From contig JAGNHS010000027.1 in the NCBI GenBank assembly GCA_018001635.1, positions 1 through 40,676 of the forward strand: a stretch of 40,676 bases of DNA, read 5' to 3'. The notes under the pieces were generated by a model, which did not search any database, had not been told where the DNA came from, and saw only the letters and a list, made by a program, of their open reading frames with translations. Made by a program: the position numbers and the translations under genes. Source of the DNA: Pseudomonadota bacterium. GTDB taxonomy: Bacteria; Bdellovibrionota; UBA2428. This document shows, one piece after another, positions 33,876-40,676 of this stretch. The first letter of the stretch is position 1. Each line of letters starts with the position of its first letter.

Positions 33876-34703
33876 TCACTTTGTATTCATCCAAAGCATG
33901 TCGGTGTCGCTGAGGCTCAAGAAGACTTCTGAGCATTTTTTGTCTTGTTTGGGAGCTTGATGTGGGTCAACAACAAATTGAATTTCTTGAACTTTGGGGC
34001 TGGGACTTTCGCTAATAATGAGAGTTGTTTCCCCGTTGCTTAAGGTGACCGAATTTTGATTCCAATCAATTTTTCTCCATCGAAGCTGCGAGAACACGCT
34101 TTCTAAAAGTTGCGCATCAATTTTTGGAAGATTGATTTGTATTTTTTGTATGTGATTGAGTCGAGGAGGCTTATTATCGTCGCCATTGGTTTTTCGGATC
34201 CAGTTTAAGTAGTTGATTCGATCTATTTTTTCATTCGGAGATCCCAAAAAATTAGGATCAAGCTCTGACACCCAAAGGTGCATGTTGGTGGTTTGGGCTT
34301 CTGTCATTTGTCCCCAATTTTCTTTCTCTCTCATTTTGAAAAAATCAGGAAGTGAGCTTTGCAAAGCTTGTTGAATGATGGGCAGGCATTTTGGAGATTC
34401 AGAAATAAAGCCAATACCGATGGGAGCTTTGTTTTTTCTATCTTTTGAATTGAAAACTTCGAGGTAGTGTTTTTGCCCAGTAATATAATGACCGCGATGA
34501 TCGCCAAATGGATTTTTAAAGGCTTCAAAAAAGCTTAAATGATCTGTTCTAAAGAAATCACTTTTTCCTATCTGTTCATAGGCCTTTGGGCTCACGTTGA
34601 AGAAGATATGATCAAAGCTCACGGGGAGGCAACTCGCGAAGCTATTTAAAGAGATTGAAAAAATAAAAGTGAGGGTAGGGTGAATGAGTTTTTTAAGTGA
34701 CAT
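33876..34703 (-). CDS. Exported glyoxalase/VOC-like protein (DUF5829-like)
   Basis: The 275-residue protein has a signal peptide (cleavage near SFAS-C). The segment SFDHIFFNVSPKAYEQI begins like vicinal-oxygen-chelate folds. GDHRGHYITGQKHYLEVF (about 68-85) followed by APIGIGFISE resembles uncharacterised DUF5829-type proteins, where an early His and the late Glu of YLEVF could be metal ligands. The C-terminal half seems to repeat the fold (NHIQKIQINLP... and VTLSNGETTLIIS). The function is unknown. It lies 67 bases upstream of the cytochrome fusion gene on the same strand. No ribosome site is evident. Confidence 0.5.
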   Translation of the reverse strand: MSLKKLIHPTLTFIFSISLNSFASCLPVSFDHIFFNVSPKAYEQIGKSDFFRTDHLSFFEAFKNPFGDHRGHYITGQKHYLEVFNSKDRKNKAPIGIGFISESPKCLPIIQQALQSSLPDFFKMREKENWGQMTEAQTTNMHLWVSELDPNFLGSPNEKIDRINYLNWIRKTNGDDNKPPRLNHIQKIQINLPKIDAQLLESVFSQLRWRKIDWNQNSVTLSNGETTLIISESPSPKVQEIQFVVDPHQAPKQDKKCSEVFLSLSDTDMLWMNTK

Positions 34704-34722
34704 TTAGTTTTTGCTTTCAATT

Positions 34723-34796
34723 TGGAGGCGGCACCCGGATTTGAACCGGGGGTGAAGCTTTTGCAGAGCCTTGCCTTACCACTTGGCTATGCCGCC
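34723..34796 (-). tRNA. tRNA-Cys (anticodon GCA)
   Basis: On the minus strand the sequence folds as a complete tRNA. The acceptor stem is GGCGGCA/TGCCGCC, the D arm is GCC...GGC, the anticodon stem is AGGCT/AGCTT around loop CTGCAAA (anticodon GCA), and the T arm is CCCGG TTCAAAT CCGGG. The discriminator is T, as expected for tRNA-Cys, and CCA is encoded (34725-34723). A GGCCC/GGGCC hairpin (34801-34816) lies just upstream of the 5' end. Confidence 0.97.
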
Positions 34797-34883
34797 ATCA
34801 GGCCCAAAAAAGGGCCAAATACTGTAATTTTAGAGCTTTTACGGTTTTTGAAACTATTCTTAATTGCTTGGACTGGCAAGGGA

Positions 34884-34912
34884 CTTGACTCTCAAAAATT
34901 AGACCCTAGATT
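34884..34912 (+). promoter_or_regulatory. Promoter of the fmdB-groES-groEL region, sigma-70/sigma-32-like
   Basis: TTGACT (34885-34890), 16 bases and TAGATT (34907-34912) fit a housekeeping promoter. The same bases also read CTTGACT - 13 bases - CCCTAGAT, close to the heat-shock sigma-32 consensus (CTTGAAA...CCCCATNT). No CIRCE inverted repeat is present before groES. Confidence 0.45.
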
Positions 34913-34948
34913 AAGCCGCGAGCATAAAAGAAGGAGCTTTGGCTTTAA

Positions 34949-35215
34949 ATGATTTACGAATACCGCTGCAATGACTGCAACGCCGTTCAAGAGTTTTGGA
35001 TGAAAATGTCGGATCCTGCCCCTACAGAATGCCAAAAGTGTCATTCCCAGGGCAAATTAGAGCGACTAATCTCCAAAAGTTCTTTTGCGTTGAAGGGGTC
35101 TGGCTGGTATACCTCGGACTACAAAAAGGCTTCCCCTAGCACCGAGAAAAAATCATCGGATTCAGGCTCTCCATGTAACGGAAGCGGAGGCTGCGGTTCT
35201 AGCGAAAGTAACTAG
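34949..35215 (+). CDS. FmdB-family zinc-ribbon protein
   Basis: The 88-residue protein begins MIYEYRC and has CNDC (Cys7, Cys10) and CQKC (Cys28, Cys31), the four-Cys zinc ribbon of the FmdB/CxxC family, followed by LERLISKSSFALKGSGWY, typical of this family. The Ser/Gly/Cys-rich tail is variable in relatives. The family was named after a putative regulator of a formamidase operon, but its role in most bacteria is unknown. It lies 70 bases upstream of groES on the same strand, separated by a hairpin that may terminate only part of the transcripts. Confidence 0.88.
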   Translation: MIYEYRCNDCNAVQEFWMKMSDPAPTECQKCHSQGKLERLISKSSFALKGSGWYTSDYKKASPSTEKKSSDSGSPCNGSGGCGSSESN

Positions 35216-35228
35216 TTAGGAAATAAAA

Positions 35229-35266
35229 CCTTAAGTTAAGCTTAAGGGTTTTTAGTTAGAAAAACC
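35229..35266 (+). terminator. Two adjacent hairpins between fmdB and groES
   Basis: CCTTAAG TTAAG CTTAAGG (35229-35247) is followed by G and five T and so looks like a weak terminator. Directly after it GGTTTTT (35247-35253) pairs with AAAAACC (35260-35266), ending just before the groES ribosome site AAGGAGG. The second hairpin could influence groES translation or mRNA stability. Confidence 0.5.
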
Positions 35267-35285
35267 AAGGAGGTATAGAAAACAT

Positions 35286-35573
35286 ATGGCAATTAGACCA
35301 CTACACGACAGATTAATAGTTAAACGCATCAATGAAGAAGAAAAAACAAAAGGCGGGATTATTATCCCCGATACTGCAAAGGAAAAACCTTTAGAAGGTG
35401 CCGTTATTGCTGTTGGCACTGGCCGCCGTACTGAAGACGGTAAGGTCACTCCCCTTGATGTTAAAAAGGGCGATAAAATTCTTTTCGGCAAATACGCTGG
35501 AACTGAAATTAAAATTGACGGTGAAGAACATCTCATTCTTCGTGAAGAAGATGTTCTCGCGGTTTTAGAATAG
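35286..35573 (+). CDS. groES: Co-chaperonin GroES
   Basis: The 95-residue protein is a full-length GroES. It has [11 protein letters not shown] at the start, the mobile loop [19 protein letters not shown] (about 16-34) that contacts Gro[12 protein letters not shown], and [16 protein letters not shown]. It forms the heptameric lid of the GroEL folding cage in the cytoplasm. AAGGAGG lies upstream of the ATG at 35286. It is followed 25 bases later by groEL, as in most bacteria. Confidence 0.98.
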   Translation: MAIRPLHDRLIVKRINEEEKTKGGIIIPDTAKEKPLEGAVIAVGTGRRTEDGKVTPLDVKKGDKILFGKYAGTEIKIDGEEHLILREEDVLAVLE

Positions 35574-35592
35574 TTTTTTAAATAAGGAGTAA

Positions 35593-37266
<1,674 letters not shown>

Positions 37267-37298
37267 TCTAGCTTGATCTTTTGCTCTGATACTTTGTC

Positions 37299-37343
37299 GA
37301 AGCCCGCTTCGGATACTTAATAGTGTATACCGAAGCGGGCTTC
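37299..37343 (+). terminator. Hairpin after groEL
   Basis: GAAGCCCGCTTCGG (37299-37312) pairs exactly with 37330-37343, and ATAC/GTAT extends the stem inward. The following bases (TTCGCG) are not a T-run, so it may need help to terminate or may protect the groESL mRNA 3' end. Confidence 0.65.
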
Positions 37344-37389
37344 TTCGCGTCTCAGAACAAAATCTCTATGCTAGAAGAGATTATAAATT

Positions 37390-37977
37390 ATGAGTCGACC
37401 TGGAGATTATTTTTACAAAAAGGCAAAATCTGAAGGCTTTGCTGCGCGTTCAGTTTTTAAATTAGAAGAAATTGACAATAAGCATAAGCTCATCAAGCGC
37501 GGAATGAAGGTGTTAGACTTCGGTGCAGCTCCGGGTTCGTGGATGCAGTATGCTTCACGTAAAATTGGTCCCGAAGGTTTTATTCTAGGTGTTGATCTCT
37601 CCGAGATTGAATACGGATTTCCCAACGGAAAAACCGTCATTATGGACTTATTTGAACTTAAGGTGACTGAAGAACCTCTTAAAGAGAAAATTCCTTTTGA
37701 TTTTTTCCAAAGCGATGCCATGGTTAAAACGAGTGGGGTGCCTGAAATGGATTGTGCGCGATCCATCGCACTGGTGGAATACTCGCTTCATTTGGCTCGA
37801 CAAGGTGGATTAAAAAATGGCGGAAATTTTTTAGCAAAAGTTTTTGAGGGTTCTGGATTTCAAGAATTCATTAAGGACATGAGAACTTCCTTTGAAAAGG
37901 TGGCTTTTCTTCGTCCCAAAGCCATTCGTTCGAATAGTCGCGAAGTGTATGTGCTAGGTTTAAATTTCAAAAAATAA
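37390..37977 (+). CDS. rlmE: 23S rRNA 2'-O-ribose methyltransferase RlmE (FtsJ/RrmJ)
   Basis: The 195-residue protein is a compact FtsJ-type methyltransferase. It would transfer methyl from S-adenosylmethionine to the 2'-OH of U2552 in the 23S rRNA A-loop, a late step in large-subunit assembly. The SAM motif is VLDFGAAPGSW (41-51). The catalytic K-D-K-E tetrad can be placed at Lys24 (RSVFKLEEID), Asp109 (QSDAMV), Lys150 (FLAKVFEG) and Glu185 (SREVYVL). It is slightly shorter than the E. coli enzyme. It lies after groEL; RlmE is a heat-shock protein in E. coli, so the position may be meaningful. No ribosome site is evident before the ATG. Confidence 0.94.
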   Translation: MSRPGDYFYKKAKSEGFAARSVFKLEEIDNKHKLIKRGMKVLDFGAAPGSWMQYASRKIGPEGFILGVDLSEIEYGFPNGKTVIMDLFELKVTEEPLKEKIPFDFFQSDAMVKTSGVPEMDCARSIALVEYSLHLARQGGLKNGGNFLAKVFEGSGFQEFIKDMRTSFEKVAFLRPKAIRSNSREVYVLGLNFKK

Positions 37978-37981
37978 ACAT

Positions 37982-39034
37982 TTATTGATTCGCAGCTTGT
38001 CGAATGGCTTGTATTTGCGTGTACATTTCAAGGCAAACTTTCATAATTTCAGTCTGCGACATACCCGTAAAAAAAATTCTATCGTGAGCGTGTAAAGCAA
38101 AAAAATCTTCAAGTTCATTCAAGTATTTAAGTTTTCCCATTATTCCAAGATATTGAAGAAGCGCATCACCAGGACTCATTCCAAGTTCCGCGACTTTACC
38201 TAGTTCTCTTAGAAGTTCATTTTTTCGATACATAGAAAATTCATTTAAATGCATAACGGTGTTGGCGGTTCCTTCGTCTATTTGACTGAGGCGACGCATT
38301 TTCAAATCAAAGATATCTTCTTCGAAGCTGGGAGGACGTTTTTCAAAAGGGATTTTTTCTCTTAGAAATTTTACAAAATCTAAAAGATATTGTGTTTGAA
38401 GTCTCGAAAGTTCTACTAGTCGCGGAGGAATGAGTATAGAGGGCACGTGATAGGAGGTGTCGTGAATCATGGACATATGCCGTTCGGCTAGAGGAAGCGA
38501 GCCTTCTTGAGCCCATCGAGTGAGATATTCATCTACGGGAACTCGCTCTTGAGGAGAGGGGTAAAAATGAATGGCGATGGGCTGCCCCAATCTTTGATGA
38601 CTCATTCTTTCGTTGATGAGGTCGATAGAGCGGCTTATTTCAACCGCGTCAGGAATTTCAAGTGTGAGATCGTCAATTTGTTTGAAGCCAAAAGTTTCAG
38701 CTCCTTTATTTCCAAAAGTATTTATAAACCATCGAGGATCTCCTTGAAGAGCCGCTTTGTGGGATGAGGCATCGGAAAGCCAGGGGATTTGATTGCTTTT
38801 TCTTTTAACTGTGTAAATTAGCCCTCCGTTTTTTCCATTTTTGGGAGAGGGCTCAATTCTAACCGAAAAATCTCTATTAAAATCACTCGATTTTGCGTGA
38901 ACGGATTCAAGAAGAACTCGACATGTTAAATCAAAGATAACGTTTGAGAGAGATGCGTTGGAGAATGTTGAATGAAAAAAAAGAAAGATTGTTAATTTCA
39001 ATTTTAGCAACTTTGATAATTTAGGATTTTTCAT
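37982..39034 (-). CDS. Exported protein, tandem paralogue of the next gene
   Basis: The 350-residue protein has a hydrophobic N-terminal signal (about 8-24, ending FSNA). It aligns along its whole length with the gene at 39031: shared stretches include CRVLLESVHAK, AALQGDPRWFINTFG, FGFKQIDDLTLEIP, FYPSPQERVP, GSLPLAERHMSMIHD and IDEGTANTV. It has one Cys early and one late in the mature part, at matching positions in the paralogue, which may form a disulfide. The middle HDTSYH-PSILIPPRLVE segment is conserved between both copies. No known family is recognised. Its ATG overlaps the stop of the upstream paralogue (ATGA), so they are coupled. It is convergent with rlmE with four bases between stops. 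Confidence 0.75.
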   Translation of the reverse strand: MKNPKLSKLLKLKLTIFLFFHSTFSNASLSNVIFDLTCRVLLESVHAKSSDFNRDFSVRIEPSPKNGKNGGLIYTVKRKSNQIPWLSDASSHKAALQGDPRWFINTFGNKGAETFGFKQIDDLTLEIPDAVEISRSIDLINERMSHQRLGQPIAIHFYPSPQERVPVDEYLTRWAQEGSLPLAERHMSMIHDTSYHVPSILIPPRLVELSRLQTQYLLDFVKFLREKIPFEKRPPSFEEDIFDLKMRRLSQIDEGTANTVMHLNEFSMYRKNELLRELGKVAELGMSPGDALLQYLGIMGKLKYLNELEDFFALHAHDRIFFTGMSQTEIMKVCLEMYTQIQAIRQAANQ

Positions 39035-40113
39035 TGTACTCTCTCATTTTCGATTTTTATTCTTTTTGCGGCAGCTTTAATGGCCGAGATTTGATCGCTC
39101 ACTCTCGAGCAAACTTTTACTACTTCTTCTTTGCTCATTGGATTAAAAAATTGAGGAGAATTTGAATTTTTTAATTTAAATGCTTCTAAGATCTCCATGT
39201 ATATGGGGTTCCCAAGATTATTTATATAGTTTTTCAACATTTCAATCGGACTATTCCCGAAACTCGCGACTTTACCCATTTGATGCAATAACTCATTTTT
39301 TCGATCGAATCTTCCAGCTAGAGGTTTGTTTAAAATGTTGAGATATAAAACAGTGTTACCGCTGCCTTCATCAATTTCAGAGAGTCTCAGCATTTTAAAA
39401 TGAAATAAATCTTCTTCAAGACGTTCAAAATGGTAATTGCCTTTTTGTGATTCTATAAATGAAATAAAGTCCAAAAGGACGCGCGTTTGTATTCTTGAAT
39501 GTTCAACTAGCTTGGGAGGAAGGAGAATGGCGGGTGCATGGTAGGAAATGTCGTGAACCATAGAGGCATGCTTTTCGGCGAGAGGGAGGGCTCCTTCATC
39601 GGCCCATTTTTCAAGATAGGCTTGAGCAGGAACTCTTTCTTGAAAGGATGGATAAAATTTTACAGGAATAAATTCTTTTCTATGATACGTTTTTAGTTTG
39701 GAGTTGATGGCCTCAATGGCGCCGCTGAGCTCTACGGCGTTGGGGATCTCCAAAGTGAGATCGTCGACTTGCGTAAATCCAAAAATTTTTGCAGGCAATT
39801 CTCCAAATGTATTTATGAACCAGCGCGGATCCCCCTGAACTGCCGCTCTATGAGATTCAGCATTAGACATCCACGGTAAGTGTTCTTTTTCTCTTTTTAG
39901 CGTAAAAATGGAGCCGTTGAAATTCCCAGGATTTGGTTTTGCTTGAATGTTTACGGTAAAAAACTGGCTTGTTTTAGCAAGTTTTGCATTAACACTTCTT
40001 AGTAAAACCTCACAGCTTAGGGATCGGTAGAGTCCTTCTAAAACAGCAAATGAAGTATTAGAGCAGCCGAGAAATAGACTTGAAAAAGTCACGTATCTTA
40101 AGGTCTTTTTCAA
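39031..40113 (-). CDS. Exported protein, tandem paralogue of the gene at 37982
   Basis: The 360-residue product starts with TTG at 40113, with AAGGAG upstream. A signal peptide (about 1-23, FSSLFLGCSNTSFA) could be of lipoprotein type (LFLGC). The mature protein matches its downstream neighbour throughout: CEVLLRSVNAK, AAVQGDPRWFINTFG, FGFTQVDDLTLEIP, FYPSFQERVP, GALPLAEKHASMVHD and IDEGSGNTVLYL. Function is unknown. The pair arose by tandem duplication followed by clear divergence, and both copies keep intact frames, so both are probably used. It follows the partial secreted gene at 40150 by 36 bases in the same direction. Confidence 0.75.
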   Translation of the reverse strand: MKKTLRYVTFSSLFLGCSNTSFAVLEGLYRSLSCEVLLRSVNAKLAKTSQFFTVNIQAKPNPGNFNGSIFTLKREKEHLPWMSNAESHRAAVQGDPRWFINTFGELPAKIFGFTQVDDLTLEIPNAVELSGAIEAINSKLKTYHRKEFIPVKFYPSFQERVPAQAYLEKWADEGALPLAEKHASMVHDISYHAPAILLPPKLVEHSRIQTRVLLDFISFIESQKGNYHFERLEEDLFHFKMLRLSEIDEGSGNTVLYLNILNKPLAGRFDRKNELLHQMGKVASFGNSPIEMLKNYINNLGNPIYMEILEAFKLKNSNSPQFFNPMSKEEVVKVCSRVSDQISAIKAAAKRIKIENERVQ

Positions 40114-40149
40114 AACTAAGAATCTCCTTGCTTCTTATTTTTAAAGTGA

Positions 40150-40676
40150 TTATCCATTGCCTTCTTTTTTTGATCTATGGAAGTTTTTCACATCTTCAGC
40201 GAGTTCTTTGGCCATTGCTTTATCAAGTTTTTTTTCTGAGAGTAGATAAAGATCTGAATGAGTTTTAAAGAAGTCCTCGCAGAGTTCTAGACTGTAGAAG
40301 CTGGCATCAATAAGGGAAATTTGTCCGAGCAAGAGAACGAGTTTGTCGGAATAGCTTTGAGCCATTGGTTTTTTGAGAATTTCAGGATTACAGGTGATTT
40401 CAAGCACTTTGAAAAGCTTCTCTGCTTCAAGTGCTGCTCTTTCGCTGCCTCTTTCAAGGTTTTTTAATTTAGGAGCTATAGCCTTTGAGGCTAATTCCAT
40501 TCTTTGCTCAAAAGATTTTAATACGTCGGGGGATATTTCATCTGATTCGTTGGCCACTTTTCGCTTTTTACTGTTAGCGTGAATAGCTTCTTGAGTTTTT
40601 AGATCTTTGGAATCTGCAAAAACATTATTAATGGAAATCAAAATTAATATATTAAAAATATTTCTAATACTAATAC
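40150..40676 (-). CDS. Exported protein, 5' end cut by the window edge
   Basis: The frame stays open from the stop at 40150 to the right edge. A TTG at 40641 could be read as a start, but the residues upstream of it (IRNIFNILILISINNVFA-DS) form the hydrophobic core and cleavage site of a signal peptide, so the true start lies beyond the window. The visible part has about 163 mature residues. It is helical and charged with a Cys in EITCNPEI and another in LELCEDFF. No family is recognised. It is the first visible gene of a probable three-gene minus-strand operon of exported proteins. Confidence 0.68.
   Translation of the reverse strand, partial: ISIRNIFNILILISINNVFADSKDLKTQEAIHANSKKRKVANESDEISPDVLKSFEQRMELASKAIAPKLKNLERGSERAALEAEKLFKVLEITCNPEILKKPMAQSYSDKLVLLLGQISLIDASFYSLELCEDFFKTHSDLYLLSEKKLDKAMAKELAEDVKNFHRSKKEGNG

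Noticed and set aside
34874..34889. Sigma-54-like site CTGGCAAGGGACTTGA before fmdB
   Set aside because: The nearly invariant GC of the -12 half is GA here, and the same bases form a better sigma-70 or sigma-32 promoter.
34722..34952. Open frame covering the tRNA-Cys gene
   Set aside because: It reads through a complete tRNA on the other strand and ends inside the fmdB start, so it is a chance frame.
35216..35285. CIRCE element before groES
   Set aside because: No TTAGCACTC-N9-GAGTGCTAA repeat is present; only AT-rich hairpins were found.

Overview
This 40.7 kb AT-rich window is chromosomal DNA from a Gram-negative bacterium. It is crowded with genes for secreted or membrane-attached proteins of unknown function. 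That content, together with two enhancer-type sigma-54 promoters and a class Ic-like ribonucleotide reductase, would fit a Bdellovibrio-like or related free-living Proteobacteria/Bdellovibrionota lineage. No taxonomic marker is decisive, so this placement is an inference. No rRNA, CRISPR array, prophage, transposase or insertion sequence was seen.

Layout. 1-7.3 kb: an SLT-like lipoprotein, an SH3 plus beta-barrel envelope protein joined to a fatty acid desaturase, an MFS exporter, a secreted coiled-coil protein and a secreted catalase-fold protein. 7.3-11.4 kb: the nrdAB operon, whose beta subunit has Phe at the radical position and Glu at the first metal ligand (class Ic signature), with two NrdR-box-like sites upstream. 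11.4-18.0 kb: a minus-strand set of secreted proteins. Two paralogous coiled-coil proteins flank a 946-residue helical protein, and two sigma-54 promoters read into this set. 18.2-24.3 kb: a large secreted protein, a probable structured RNA with a strong terminator, two TetR regulators (one divergent from a fatty acid hydroxylase) and a lipoprotein.

24.3-34.7 kb: a minus-strand block of unusual exported multidomain proteins. It encodes a double-hotdog thioesterase, a predicted Sec-exported SF2 helicase with duplicated RNA-polymerase-alpha-CTD-like modules, a predicted exported circularly permuted ATP-grasp enzyme, a cytochrome c/PDZ/beta-helix fusion and a glyoxalase-like secreted protein. 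This block is the best candidate for an undescribed system. 34.7-38.0 kb: housekeeping genes, namely tRNA-Cys, fmdB, groES-groEL and rlmE. 38.0-40.7 kb: two tandem secreted paralogues behind a third secreted gene that runs off the right edge.

How genes may work together. nrdAB supplies deoxynucleotides. The desaturase, the fatty acid hydroxylase, the hotdog thioesterase and the TetR regulators suggest controlled remodelling of membrane lipids. The remaining genes mostly make envelope or exported proteins whose targets cannot be read from the sequence.
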